Shown here in pieces: positions 1 through 8,732 of a stretch of DNA of 64,000 nucleotides. Origin of the DNA: Emticicia oligotrophica DSM 17448 (GTDB taxonomy: Bacteria > Bacteroidota > Bacteroidia > Cytophagales > Spirosomataceae); assembly GCF_000263195.1 (NCBI RefSeq), contig NC_018748.1, positions 2,604,001-2,668,000 on the forward strand, read 5' to 3'. A program made the position numbers and the translations under genes. The notes below the pieces were generated by a model that was given only the letters and a program-made list of their open reading frames with translations, had not been told where the DNA came from and ran no database searches. Positions within the stretch are counted from its first letter, which is position 1; each line of letters begins with the position of its first letter.

Positions 1-990
1 CCCAGCGATAAGACGCCTAAGTACAAGCAAATTGTGCAGTCGATAATTGTGGATATAGAGCGTACTGTACTGAAAAAAGATGAGCAATTACCTTCTATAA
101 GCGAGTTGAGTGAAGAGTATTATTTAGCACGAGATACAGTAGAAAAAGCTTATCGCGAATTAAAAGAACGTGGTTATATATCATCGGTGCAAGGTAAAGG
201 CTTCTATGTAAATGGGAATGACCATAATAAGATGCGTATCTTGTTGGTTTTCAATAAGTTAAGTTCATACAAAAAGCTTATTTATTACGCTTTTCTGAAG
301 GTTTTAGGTAATAAAGCAAGTGTAGATTTACAAATTCATCACTATGATAGTCGGATTTTTGCCGAAATAATTGCCAATAATGTTGGAAAGTATAATTACT
401 ATGTAATCATGCCACATTTTTTCCCAGAAACCGAAAAAGTGTCCGCTTTGAAAACATTGGAAAAGATTCCTTCGGAAGAACTCATTTTATTAGATAAAGA
501 CTTACCAGAATACACCAAACCTTGCTTGAGTGTCTATCAAGATTTTGAAAAAGATATTTTTGATGCCTTAGAAGAACTAAGAGATTTACTCGAAAAATAT
601 AGCCGTATGGTATTGGTTTTTCCAAGTGATGGGAATTATCCAAATGAAATCGTACGTGGATTTCGACAATTTTGTGTTAATTTTGGAAGAGAATTTCTAA
701 TAAAAGAAAACGCTATTGATGAAGCATTGCATACTGGTACGGCCTACTTAGTGGTAGAAGAGACAGATTTGGCTGAATTAGTTAAGAAAACTCGACAATC
801 AGAATTAAAATTAGGGCAGGATATAGGTATCATTTCTTTCAATGAAACTACACTGAAAGAACTATTGGAAATTACGGTAATTACTACCGATTTCGAGACA
901 ATGGGCCGCACGGCTGCCGCCCTTTTGCTTGATAAAAAGCAGATAAAAGTAAAAAACCCTTTCTACACCATTCGTAGAAAGAGTTTATAA
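1..990 (+). CDS. GntR-family transcriptional regulator with a LacI-like sensor domain (5' end cut off)
   Basis: The reading frame is open from the first base of the window and runs in frame through the GTG at 34, so the true start lies upstream and the gene is partial. The N-terminal part is a GntR winged helix: the stretch LPSISELSEEYYLARDTVEKA followed by YRELKERGYISSVQGKGFYV has the usual recognition helix and wing. From about 70 residues in, the protein resembles a periplasmic-binding-protein-like effector domain of the LacI/GalR type (alternating strands such as MRILLVFN and DIGIISFNET). Bacteroidota regulators with this layout usually sense a sugar or related ligand and control a nearby transport or catabolic locus; the target is not visible because the upstream side is missing. 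The ligand is unknown. Confidence 0.85.
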   Translation, partial: PSDKTPKYKQIVQSIIVDIERTVLKKDEQLPSISELSEEYYLARDTVEKAYRELKERGYISSVQGKGFYVNGNDHNKMRILLVFNKLSSYKKLIYYAFLKVLGNKASVDLQIHHYDSRIFAEIIANNVGKYNYYVIMPHFFPETEKVSALKTLEKIPSEELILLDKDLPEYTKPCLSVYQDFEKDIFDALEELRDLLEKYSRMVLVFPSDGNYPNEIVRGFRQFCVNFGREFLIKENAIDEALHTGTAYLVVEETDLAELVKKTRQSELKLGQDIGIISFNETTLKELLEITVITTDFETMGRTAAALLLDKKQIKVKNPFYTIRRKSL

Positions 991-1075
991 TGAGTGAGCG
1001 TTTTAAGTATTTACCTATTATATATGCCGAACACTACCAACTTTTCAAGCTATCAGAGATATTTTTAGAAAGTTA

Positions 1076-1879
1076 TTATTTAGCTAAGAGCTCATCTAAT
1101 TTAGTCTGATATTCTTTAAATTGTTCAAGGCCTCGATGATGCCCTCCTTGTAAAGTAGTGAGGGTTTTATCGAGGTTTTTATTTGCTGCTTCAAGTAGTT
1201 TGATACTTTGTTTGTAAGGCACAACCTCATCATCAGTTCCATGAAAAACGTGCACGTCACATCTTACACGAGGAAGCCATTCGTAGGCATTTACTTTAAA
1301 TTCTGATACGTATTTGAACGGAAAAATTGGTAAATGGCTAAATGCTACATCAGGAAGGCTATAGTATGGAGTTTCGAGGATAAGCTTCTTTACTGCATTA
1401 TTTGACGCAACTTTAATAGCTGCTCCACAACCCAGCGAACGTCCGTAAAGTACGATTTGGTCTGGATTGTATCGACGACTTAAATCATCAAAAATAAATT
1501 GAGCGTCATACAAGAAATTTTGTTCATCCAAACGCCCATTACTTTTGCCAAAGCCTCTATAATCGTACATCACCACATCATAACCTCTTTGAGTAAACTC
1601 AGTGGCGTGTTCTCCCCAGCGGGCTAAATTATCAGCATTTCCGTGAAAATATAACACAACACCTTTCGAAACAGTATCCTGCGAAGCGAATCTTAAGGCA
1701 TTTAAGCGAATTTCGGGTGAAACCTGAACATAAAACTCTTCCGCTTTAGGAAATTCGTACAGATAATCTTTCGCTAGCTTTTTTGGATGTAGAACAATAA
1801 AACGCTGGAAAAGAACTAATCCAGCTATTAAAATTACATAAAAAGTAAGAGCAATCTGAAGGTATTTTGGCTTAAACAC
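1076..1879 (-). CDS. Membrane-anchored alpha/beta hydrolase (Bem46/YqkD-like)
   Basis: A 267-residue alpha/beta hydrolase. Residues about 8-27 form one hydrophobic N-terminal segment, so the catalytic domain is probably anchored to the membrane. The oxyanion region is YFHGNA (77-82), the nucleophile elbow is GRSLG with Ser148, the acid is in HGTDDEVVP (Asp216/217), and the base is in GGHH (His247/248), so the triad looks complete. It is closely similar in layout to the next hydrolase upstream on the same strand (start 2790), from which it is separated by 71 bases, suggesting a tandem duplication. Both lie downstream of marR and read the same way. Substrate is unknown; the family includes esterases and thioesterase-like enzymes. 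Confidence 0.85.
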   Translation of the reverse strand: MFKPKYLQIALTFYVILIAGLVLFQRFIVLHPKKLAKDYLYEFPKAEEFYVQVSPEIRLNALRFASQDTVSKGVVLYFHGNADNLARWGEHATEFTQRGYDVVMYDYRGFGKSNGRLDEQNFLYDAQFIFDDLSRRYNPDQIVLYGRSLGCGAAIKVASNNAVKKLILETPYYSLPDVAFSHLPIFPFKYVSEFKVNAYEWLPRVRCDVHVFHGTDDEVVPYKQSIKLLEAANKNLDKTLTTLQGGHHRGLEQFKEYQTKLDELLAK

Positions 1880-1950
1880 AGGTTGAAATTAATAGATAAT
1901 GAAATAATTAATAATAATTCTTGGTTCGATTTCACAGACCCAATGCTCAC

Positions 1951-2790
1951 TTAATAACCAATATGTTTATCAAAAATTAAATCGAAGCGGTCGAGTAAAA
2001 TTTCTTCGAGATGCTTATGATATTCTGGAAAAGATGGCAAGTTATTATGTCCTCCACCATAAATTGGAACTAAGCGAGTTTTTTGCGGGGCTAATTTAGC
2101 TAATTTTACGCTTGACCGAAACGGTATTAGTAAATCTTTTGTACCATGAATGATATAAACATGACATTTGACAAATTTGATGTACTCATCGGTACGAATA
2201 GAAAACCGAAGAATCATCGAAACTGGTAAGAAAGGTAGGAATCGGCTTGTTAGATGCGAGAAACTATAATAAGGTGCATCGAGAATGAGCATTTTAGGGT
2301 TATTTCTTGAAGCTAATTTACAGGCAAAACCCGAGCCCAACGAACGTCCGTAAATAACGATATTTTTTTCATCATAACCTCGTACGAGCATTTTATGATA
2401 AACCACCTGAGAATCGGCATACATACGTTCTTCGTGGCGTTTACCTGTGCTCTTGCCAAAGCCTCGATAGTCAATCATCAAAACATCATAGTCATGGGCA
2501 ATGAAATCTTTGGCGTATTTTGCCCAACCTTTTATGCTTCGTGTATTACCATGAAAATAGATAACCAAACCACGGGTTTCTTCTCCTAAATCATAAAATA
2601 ATAGGCCGTTAATTCTTGCTCCATCAGGCATATCGAAAAATAATTCTTCGAAGTGTTCATCATAGCGAAACTCAAAATCTTGAGATAATCTTTCTGGTTT
2701 AAAGATGAAATACTCTTGAATTTTATAGGCTATCAAGCAAATAATTAAATAAAGCACAATTACCCCAATGATAATTTCTGTCACTGACAT
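1951..2790 (-). CDS. Membrane-anchored alpha/beta hydrolase, paralogue of the adjacent gene
   Basis: A 279-residue protein with an N-terminal transmembrane segment (about 5-22) and an alpha/beta hydrolase domain. Shared landmarks with the neighbour are YFHGNT (78-83), IDYRGFGKSTG (106-116), GRSLG with Ser150, HGTKDLLIP with Asp219, and GGGHNN with His248. The YFIFKPERL stretch just after the membrane segment parallels FIVLHPKKL in the neighbour. The gene lies between marR and the second hydrolase, all on the minus strand with gaps of about 106 and 71 bases, so the three may be co-transcribed. This is inferred from spacing only. Substrate is unknown. Confidence 0.85.
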   Translation of the reverse strand: MSVTEIIIGVIVLYLIICLIAYKIQEYFIFKPERLSQDFEFRYDEHFEELFFDMPDGARINGLLFYDLGEETRGLVIYFHGNTRSIKGWAKYAKDFIAHDYDVLMIDYRGFGKSTGKRHEERMYADSQVVYHKMLVRGYDEKNIVIYGRSLGSGFACKLASRNNPKMLILDAPYYSFSHLTSRFLPFLPVSMILRFSIRTDEYIKFVKCHVYIIHGTKDLLIPFRSSVKLAKLAPQKTRLVPIYGGGHNNLPSFPEYHKHLEEILLDRFDLIFDKHIGY

Positions 2791-2896
2791 ATAGCTAGAT
2801 GGTTAGATAGAGTGTTTGCGAATTTAAAGAAAAATCGTGAAATTTATTGAATTTCGACTCTTTTATGAACCAAACTAGCTAGAAAAAATCATTAAT

Positions 2897-3424
2897 TTAC
2901 TTTTTCCACTTTTTTTTCATTAGCTCTTTTGTCACTTCTTTTGAGCTATTGCAGTAATTATTTTCATACTCTTGTACTAGTTCACCGAGTAAGTCTTTTA
3001 ACGTTTCGAGTTTTTCTTTACCCAAAGTCTCACCAAATTTTTGGTTAATGAAATTAGTGCAATTTCTCCACTCAAGCATGGCATGAAGCCCTTTCTCTGT
3101 ATATTTTACCACAAGGGCACGGGCATCTGTGGGGTCTTTTTCAACGTTTACATAGCCATCTTCTTGAAGTTCTTTTACGATTTTACTCATGCCTTGCTTG
3201 GTCATGCCAGCAGCTGCAGCTAAGGAATTAATATTTGTACCACTTAAATCTATTTGCACTAATGCAACAATATGCCCTACTCGAAAGCCCGTAAAGTCGG
3301 TGCCTTTAAGATAGTCGCTTGCCAAATCACTCATGTAGCGATAAGTCCTATTGAGTAATTTTCCCAGCAAGCGTGTCTTGTTTGCTTTTAATGCAGCAAC
3401 CTCGGCATATAACTCTTCGTTCAT
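2897..3424 (-). CDS. MarR-family transcriptional regulator
   Basis: A 175-residue MarR protein. The recognition helix lies around INSLAAAAGMTKQGMSKIV (65-83) and the wing around DPTDARALVVKYTEKG (97-112), including the D-x-R wing signature at Asp100/Arg102. The gene is divergent from a three-gene EmrA/EmrB/TolC efflux operon, the classic arrangement for a drug-responsive repressor of its neighbouring pump. The 268-base gap holds several near-perfect dyads (see the operator entries) that fit a MarR dimer. The C-terminal 20 residues are Lys-rich and extend slightly beyond typical family length. Role as repressor of the efflux operon and of itself is inferred from position. Confidence 0.9.
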   Translation of the reverse strand: MNEELYAEVAALKANKTRLLGKLLNRTYRYMSDLASDYLKGTDFTGFRVGHIVALVQIDLSGTNINSLAAAAGMTKQGMSKIVKELQEDGYVNVEKDPTDARALVVKYTEKGLHAMLEWRNCTNFINQKFGETLGKEKLETLKDLLGELVQEYENNYCNSSKEVTKELMKKKWKK

Positions 3425-3504
3425 GATTTTATTCTCAGAAATGGTATCTGATTAAGATTTTGTTAAAAGTAAATTTAATACAAAGGTAATACAAAAAAAA
3501 TAAT

Positions 3505-3543
3505 TGTCAACTTGCTTGACTAATTTAGTAAACTTGGTTTACT
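3505..3543. promoter_or_regulatory. Two tandem operator-like dyads between marR and the efflux operon
   Basis: Positions 3527-3543 read AGTAAAC-TTG-GTTTACT, a perfect 7+7 dyad around a TTG spacer. Positions 3505-3521 read TGTCAACTTGCTTGACT, which matches it at 13 of 17 places and keeps the central TTG. The two centres are 22 bases apart, about two helical turns, so two dimers could bind on one face. A further small dyad, ACTAATTTAGT, bridges them at 3519-3529. The position and symmetry suit the neighbouring MarR protein. Binding is inferred, not shown. Confidence 0.55.
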
Positions 3544-3546
3544 TTG
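3516..3546 (+). promoter_or_regulatory. Candidate promoter of the efflux operon
   Basis: TTG at 3516-3518 is followed 21 bases later by TACTTTG at 3540-3546, close to the Bacteroidota form (TTG, 19-21 bases, TAnnTTTG) but one base short in the -7 element. Both elements overlap the operator-like dyads, so a bound repressor would block RNA polymerase. Assignment rests on consensus similarity only. Confidence 0.35.
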
Positions 3547-3592
3547 TGCTGTCAAATTAAAATCGAAAGACTACTCTAAATAAATTGTGGTT

Positions 3593-3610
3593 ACTAATTG
3601 GCCAATTAGT
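3593..3610. promoter_or_regulatory. Perfect 18-base palindrome upstream of the efflux operon
   Basis: ACTAATTGGCCAATTAGT is a perfect uninterrupted palindrome, about 80 bases before the emrA-like start and inside its likely untranslated leader. Its outer half ACTAA...TTAGT is also present in the small dyad at 3519-3529. It could be a further binding site for the MarR repressor, or a site for another regulator. Confidence 0.4.
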
Positions 3611-3692
3611 TTGTATTTAGCGATAAGCTTTTATACTGAAATGCTCAATAGTAAACTTCAAAAAACTAAAAACAAATACTTGAACTAAAACA

Positions 3693-4736
3693 ATGGAAAA
3701 CGCACCAAAGAAATCGTTTAAAAACTACATTCCAAGAATTATTTTACTCTTAATTGTAATCGGAGCGGCAATTTATGCTTATCAGAAGTATCAGTATAAC
3801 CAACACTTCGAAACCACTGATAATGCACAGATTGAAACTTATACCGTGCCCGTTGTACCACGCGTAGGTGGATACGTCAATACGGTGAATATGAAGGATT
3901 TTGAAGAAGTAAAGAAAGGACAGCTTTTAGTTGATATCGATGACCGTGAACAACAATTAGCATTAGTAGAAATGGAAGCAATGTATCAGCAAATGCTTAC
4001 AGATGTAGAAAATGCTCGTGCTAGTATCAAAAATACTAACTTGACAATCGGTGCAGCCGAAGCAAACTTGAAATCAACGGTTTTAAGACAAGATAAGGCA
4101 AGAAAAGATGCTGAGCGAGATGCTAAATTATTGGCTGATAATGCTATTACAAAACGCCAAGCAGATGATAGCAAGGCAAATTTAGATATTATCTCAGCTC
4201 AACTTGACGGACAAAAGCAGGATATTTCAGCTTCGAAATCTCGTTTGGATATCCTTGTAGCCAATCTTCACAAGGCAGAAGCTGCGTTAGCGGTACAAAA
4301 AGCAAAAATCGAGCAACAAAAACTTAAGCTTACCTACTCAAAAGTTTATGCAACCGAAAATGGAAAAATTGGACGTAAGAGTGTAGAACCAGGCCAGTTT
4401 ATTCAACCGGGTCAAACTTTAGCTACAATCGTGCAAGATTCACTTTATTGGGTTGTAGCAAACTTTAAAGAAACACAAATCAGTCGAATGGCAGTAGGGC
4501 AAGAGGTTAAAATCACGCTTGATGCTTTTCCTGAGATGGAATTAAAAGGAAAAATTGCTGATTTCTCTGATGCAACAGGAGCTAAATATGCACTTCTTCC
4601 GCCAGATAATGCCAGTGGAAACTTTGTGAAAGTAACACAAAAAATTCCAGTAAAAATTGCCATTGAGGGCGTTGAAAAACTACGTGATAAGTTACGTGCA
4701 GGAATGAGTGTAGAGGCTGAAGTGAAAATTAAATAA
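3693..4736 (+). CDS. HlyD/EmrA-type membrane fusion protein of a drug efflux pump
   Basis: A 347-residue periplasmic adaptor. Residues 13-30 are a single inner-membrane anchor. The family hallmark TDNAQIETYTVPVVPRV (42-58) begins the barrel-sandwich domain, followed by a long helical hairpin (about 85-210, rich in Ala, Glu, Lys and Gln) and the returning lipoyl half-motif with GKIGRKSVEPGQFIQPGQ. It would bridge the EmrB-like transporter encoded 53 bases downstream and the TolC-like channel after that. Regulation by the divergent MarR is likely. The substrate of the pump cannot be told from sequence; family members export hydrophobic toxins and some antibiotics. I avoid the emrA symbol because the assignment is to the family only. 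Confidence 0.9.
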   Translation: MENAPKKSFKNYIPRIILLLIVIGAAIYAYQKYQYNQHFETTDNAQIETYTVPVVPRVGGYVNTVNMKDFEEVKKGQLLVDIDDREQQLALVEMEAMYQQMLTDVENARASIKNTNLTIGAAEANLKSTVLRQDKARKDAERDAKLLADNAITKRQADDSKANLDIISAQLDGQKQDISASKSRLDILVANLHKAEAALAVQKAKIEQQKLKLTYSKVYATENGKIGRKSVEPGQFIQPGQTLATIVQDSLYWVVANFKETQISRMAVGQEVKITLDAFPEMELKGKIADFSDATGAKYALLPPDNASGNFVKVTQKIPVKIAIEGVEKLRDKLRAGMSVEAEVKIK

Positions 4737-4789
4737 TCGAAACCAACTAATTGTTGGAGAGAAGATTATTCAAACATTAAACTATTTTC

Positions 4790-6391
4790 ATGGAACACAC
4801 AGTAACTACTAAAATTCCTACTGGTGCTGCACGGTTTGTAATCGTGCTGACAACAGTAACCGCTGCTGTAATGGAGTTGCTCGATACAACGATTGTAAAC
4901 GTAGCACTTAATCAGATGGCTGGTTCTTTGGGGGCAACAATTGAGGATATTGCATGGGTAATTACCTCTTATGCCATCGCCAACGTAATTGTCATTCCGA
5001 TGACTGGCTTTTTGGGTGAATATTTTGGCCGAAAAAACTATTATTTAGGCTCGATGATACTTTTTGGGATTGCTTCCTATCTCTGCGGAAATTCTGGTTC
5101 TTTATGGGAGTTAGTTCTTTGGCGATTTATACAAGGTATCGGAGGGGGAGCATTATTATCTACATCGCAAGCCATTTTATTTGATGCTTTTCCCGGAAAA
5201 GAACGAGGAATGGCGTCGGGTTTATTTGGTATGGGTATCGTATTAGGACCAACACTCGGGCCAAGTTTGGGTGGATACATTGTAGATAATTATACTTGGG
5301 GCGATATTTTCTTTATCAATGTACCTATTTGTATTGTAGCAACGCTACTTACCATATTATATATTCCGAAAAAAGAGGGTGAAGGGAAAAACAAAGCCAA
5401 TATCAAGATTGATTATTTCGGAATCATTTTACTGATTATTGGCATTGGTTCACTGCAATATATCCTTGAAAAAGGAGAGTCGAAAGATTGGTTTGAGTCG
5501 AGAGAGATTTCAATCATGGCTTTGGTAGCTCTATTAGGTATCGTTGGATTTATCAGTAGAGAATTAAATACCGACCATCCAGTAGTTAATCTACGAGTGT
5601 TTGGTAATCGAAACTTTGCTTTTTCTTCGATATTTGTTTTGGTATCGGGCGTCGGTTTGTTTACTTCCGTTTTCGTTTATCCAGTAATGGTTCAACGAAT
5701 CAATGGTTTTACACCCTACGAAACAGGTCTTTCATTGTTTTTTCCAACACTTACGATTTTGCCACTTTTCCCAATTTTGGGTAGAGTTATGTCATCGGGG
5801 GTATCTCCGATACCATTCGTAATTTCTGGAATTTTGATTTTTGCCTTTTTCGGATTTTACAGTGGGACTGCTACTGCCGATATGAATCGTTGGGATTTTT
5901 ATCCTATCCAAGTTTTGCGTGGTTTAGGCACAGTAATGCTCCAATTGCCACTCATTAATGCTTCGGTGGCAGGTTTGAAACCCAATGAATTTGGGGCGGG
6001 TATCTCACTGACAAATATGATTCGTCAGCTTGGTGGTGCTTTTGGTATTGCTTTGGCCAATAACTATGTGGCTATTCAGTATGCTCAGCACCGCTCTGAT
6101 TTGGTAGCCAATTATACGCCCAATAATCCTTTATTTTTAGAGAAATTCAATGCGATAAAAATGGGTTTTTTGGCTCGTTCGGGAGATATTTCTCAAGCAA
6201 CAGCTCAAGCATATCGACAATTAGAATTAATGCTCGACCGCCAGTCTTATTACTTGGCTTATTTAGATACTTTCAGAATTGTGGCTGTATTTTTCTTATG
6301 TGTTTTACCATTAGTAACACTTTTAAGAACTAAGAAAAAATCAGCAGAAGAAATTGCAGCGGCCAACAAGGCTACTTCTGAAGCACATTAA
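4790..6391 (+). CDS. DHA2-family (EmrB/QacA) major facilitator drug exporter
   Basis: A 533-residue protein with about 14 hydrophobic segments, as expected for the DHA2 group. Seen motifs are LDTTIVNVAL (31-40, the DHA2 motif with acidic Asp32 in the first helix), the loop motif GFLGEYFGRKN (73-83), and motif C GMGIVLGPTLGPSLGG (147-162), the signature of antiporters. It would drive proton-coupled efflux in the inner membrane. It sits in the middle of an adaptor-transporter-channel operon, so export probably goes straight across both membranes. The soluble C-terminal tail is short and Ala/Lys-rich. Confidence 0.92.
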   Translation: MEHTVTTKIPTGAARFVIVLTTVTAAVMELLDTTIVNVALNQMAGSLGATIEDIAWVITSYAIANVIVIPMTGFLGEYFGRKNYYLGSMILFGIASYLCGNSGSLWELVLWRFIQGIGGGALLSTSQAILFDAFPGKERGMASGLFGMGIVLGPTLGPSLGGYIVDNYTWGDIFFINVPICIVATLLTILYIPKKEGEGKNKANIKIDYFGIILLIIGIGSLQYILEKGESKDWFESREISIMALVALLGIVGFISRELNTDHPVVNLRVFGNRNFAFSSIFVLVSGVGLFTSVFVYPVMVQRINGFTPYETGLSLFFPTLTILPLFPILGRVMSSGVSPIPFVISGILIFAFFGFYSGTATADMNRWDFYPIQVLRGLGTVMLQLPLINASVAGLKPNEFGAGISLTNMIRQLGGAFGIALANNYVAIQYAQHRSDLVANYTPNNPLFLEKFNAIKMGFLARSGDISQATAQAYRQLELMLDRQSYYLAYLDTFRIVAVFFLCVLPLVTLLRTKKKSAEEIAAANKATSEAH

Positions 6392-6473
6392 TTTGGGCAA
6401 TAAAAGTATCGGATACTTTATATTAAATAACGAAAATTAAAGCAAAAGCTTCAATAAATAGAATATTAGAAAG

Positions 6474-7778
6474 ATGAAAATCAATAAAGCATTCATAATT
6501 ATTTGCTTGTTTTTAGGTGGTGAAGTGTTTGCTCAGAGTACTGAGCAAGTGCTTCCGAAACTTATCAATCAAGCCATTGAATATTCGCCACGTGTGAAGG
6601 AACAACAACAGTTGTTAACTACTGGTGATTATCGAATTAAAGTACAAGAAACAGGACTTAAACCTCAAGTAAGTGGTGAGTTGAGCTATTCGCGTGTTGA
6701 CCCAATTGCTCAAGCCACATTGCCAGTTAATGGTGAGCCTCGAACGATTCAATTTCAGCCCCATAATAACTATAATGCCAGTGTAGGTGCATCGTATGTG
6801 ATTTATGATTGGGGAAGATTTAAGGCAGGTGTACAGAAAACTTTGCTTGAAATTCAGCAACAAGGGGGTGGAATTGAAACATTAAAACATACATTAGCTT
6901 ACCAAGTTACACAACTTTATTATAGCATTGTTTATTTACAAAAAGCGATAGTTGTGCAACAAGAACAAGTAAAATTGGTTCAAGAAAATGGCAAAATCAT
7001 TGCCGACCGAATCAAGAGTGGTGATGCTTTAGATTATGATGCGATTCAAACACAAGTTCGTTATAAAAATGCAGAAATGCGTGTTATTGACTTGCAAGGG
7101 CAGCTTGAAAAACAGTTTATTTTCCTAAGCTCATTGATTGGTTCTGACGCACGTAAACTAATTCCAGCTAATGCAGAATTACAATTCCCTTATGCAAAAT
7201 CTGATTTGCAAACTGCTTATAATGAAGCCATTCAAAATAATGTAGATTTGAAATACTTGCTCTCAAAAGAAAGCATTTTAGAGCAAGAAGTGAAGATTTC
7301 GGGCATGAGTAGCTTACCAACATTAGCAGCAAGTGCTTCAGTAGGGGTGAGAAACGGCTACCTACCCGATATTTCGATTTTAAGACCAAACTCATTGTTA
7401 GGCGTAAAATTATCAATTCCGATTTATACAGGGAAACGCGGTGCATATAATACACAAATAGCTAAAATCAATCTGGATGCAGCTAAGCAAGGTACTGAAT
7501 CGCAAAAGGTGCAGATTAGCCGTGACCTTGAAAATGCTTATAACGATATAAAAGTTGCTAATCAAAAGAAAGAATTGGCGGCAAGTAATGTATTTCAAGC
7601 TGAATATGGTTTGAAATTAGCAAAAAATAGGTTAGCAAACGGGGTAAGCACTCCACTCGAAATTCAAGCAGCCGAAACGGGTTTAGAAGAAGCGAAGTTT
7701 AATTTATTACAGTATGATTATCAGGCCTTAATGGCCAAACTCGAAATCGGTCGATTATCGGGAGTGAAGTTTTGGTAA
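6474..7778 (+). CDS. TolC-family outer-membrane efflux channel
   Basis: A 434-residue protein with a signal peptide (cleavage likely after VFAQ, about residue 21) and two tandem outer-membrane efflux repeats. Each repeat contains long coiled-coil helices, for example around 160-220 and 330-425. The strand-forming parts show features such as NYNASVGASYVIYDWGRF. It begins 82 bases after the transporter gene and ends the operon, being followed by a long hairpin at 7874. It should form the outer-membrane exit duct for the EmrA/EmrB-like pump. Confidence 0.9.
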   Translation: MKINKAFIIICLFLGGEVFAQSTEQVLPKLINQAIEYSPRVKEQQQLLTTGDYRIKVQETGLKPQVSGELSYSRVDPIAQATLPVNGEPRTIQFQPHNNYNASVGASYVIYDWGRFKAGVQKTLLEIQQQGGGIETLKHTLAYQVTQLYYSIVYLQKAIVVQQEQVKLVQENGKIIADRIKSGDALDYDAIQTQVRYKNAEMRVIDLQGQLEKQFIFLSSLIGSDARKLIPANAELQFPYAKSDLQTAYNEAIQNNVDLKYLLSKESILEQEVKISGMSSLPTLAASASVGVRNGYLPDISILRPNSLLGVKLSIPIYTGKRGAYNTQIAKINLDAAKQGTESQKVQISRDLENAYNDIKVANQKKELAASNVFQAEYGLKLAKNRLANGVSTPLEIQAAETGLEEAKFNLLQYDYQALMAKLEIGRLSGVKFW

Positions 7779-7873
7779 AAAACTAGCAGGAGTCATACAG
7801 AATATTGAAATAAACATCACTCATTGCCCTACAAGTGTACACTCTGTTTTATCTGTGGGGCGTTTGCACTAAT

Positions 7874-7924
7874 AAATTTGACTTTAGTCTGAATGTTTTA
7901 TTCGACTAAAGTCAAATTTGTTTT
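7874..7924 (+). terminator. Long hairpin between the convergent efflux operon and ogt
   Basis: AAATTTGACTTTAGTC (7874-7889) pairs perfectly with GACTAAAGTCAAATTT (7904-7919). A further four pairs (GAAT/ATTC) close the loop after one bulged base. It is followed by GTTTTATT on the plus strand. It lies 96 bases after the TolC-like stop codon and 41 bases before the end of ogt on the other strand. Confidence 0.65.
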
Positions 7925-7964
7925 ATTAAATTCCTTCAGTTTTATTTTTTTGATTCAATTTCTA

Positions 7965-8468
7965 TTAAAATAAGTTTAACTGCTTAATTTTTGGTAAACT
8001 CCCCTCGTGCTGAAGTAACCATTCTTTTCGCCAGAGGTCGCCACCATAGCCAACCAAACTTCCGTCAGAGCCAATTACACGGTGGCAGGGTAAAATAATA
8101 GTTAAAGGATTATTACCGTTGGCCGTACCAACCGCTCGGATGGCTTTTTCATTGCCCACTCTTCGAGAAAATTCAAGATAAGAAATAGTCTTACCGAAAG
8201 GAATTGTTTTTAAACATTCCCATACATTTCTCTGAAAATCAGTACCTTGTGCTAGTAAAGGTAAATCAAAGTCTTTTAAATTACCTGCAAAATAGGCATC
8301 AAACTGACGTATACATTCATCAATAATTACAGAGTTTTCGGGCGTTTCTTCTAATTGTCGGCTTGGTTTTTTTTGTGCATCACGAAATAGCACATGCGTA
8401 ACGTAAGAATCAGTTGAGATAATTTCTAAAATGCCCAAAGGAGAAGTATAATGCTTCACATATTGCAT
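7965..8468 (-). CDS. ogt: Methylated-DNA--protein-cysteine methyltransferase
   Basis: A 167-residue single-domain O6-alkylguanine-DNA alkyltransferase. The active-site motif ILPCHRVIG (125-133) has the acceptor Cys128, and the helix-turn-helix region RAVGTANGNNPL (111-122) precedes it as usual. The tail GYGGDLWRKEWLLQHEG is the standard family ending. The protein transfers alkyl groups from guanine or thymine to itself and is used once. There is no AraC-type Ada domain, so it is of the Ogt/Mgmt type. It is single, convergent with the efflux operon. Confidence 0.95.
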   Translation of the reverse strand: MQYVKHYTSPLGILEIISTDSYVTHVLFRDAQKKPSRQLEETPENSVIIDECIRQFDAYFAGNLKDFDLPLLAQGTDFQRNVWECLKTIPFGKTISYLEFSRRVGNEKAIRAVGTANGNNPLTIILPCHRVIGSDGSLVGYGGDLWRKEWLLQHEGSLPKIKQLNLF

Positions 8469-8658
8469 GAATTTCGGTGCGTTTTGAGTTAGATTTCAAA
8501 TATAAATAAAAGAATAATTCAATTGAGAATAATTTAGTTAAGACCAGAGGAGTATAAATAATTGATTCTTAGATTTTTATGTAAAAATTGTATTTTACAT
8601 TTATTTATAAAAACGATACTTAAAAAACTTTTCTGATAATCAAGCAGTTATAAAAAAG

Positions 8659-8674
8659 TAGTTTTGTAATTTTG
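8659..8674 (+). promoter_or_regulatory. Candidate -7 elements for ubiE/porT
   Basis: Two overlapping-range matches to TAnnTTTG lie side by side: TAGTTTTG at 8659-8666 and TAATTTTG at 8667-8674, about 60-75 bases before the chosen ubiE start. I do not see a clear TTG element at the right distance upstream, so either may be chance in AT-rich DNA. Confidence 0.3.
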
Positions 8675-8732
8675 CAAACATATTTTTTTATTCATAAAAA
8701 TTTAAGTGATTCAAAAGAGTCGCTATACAATA

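Noticed and set aside
8706-8732. GTG start extending ubiE by nine residues
   Set aside because: The ATG at 8733 gives the normal UbiE N-terminus; the extra residues have no family counterpart.
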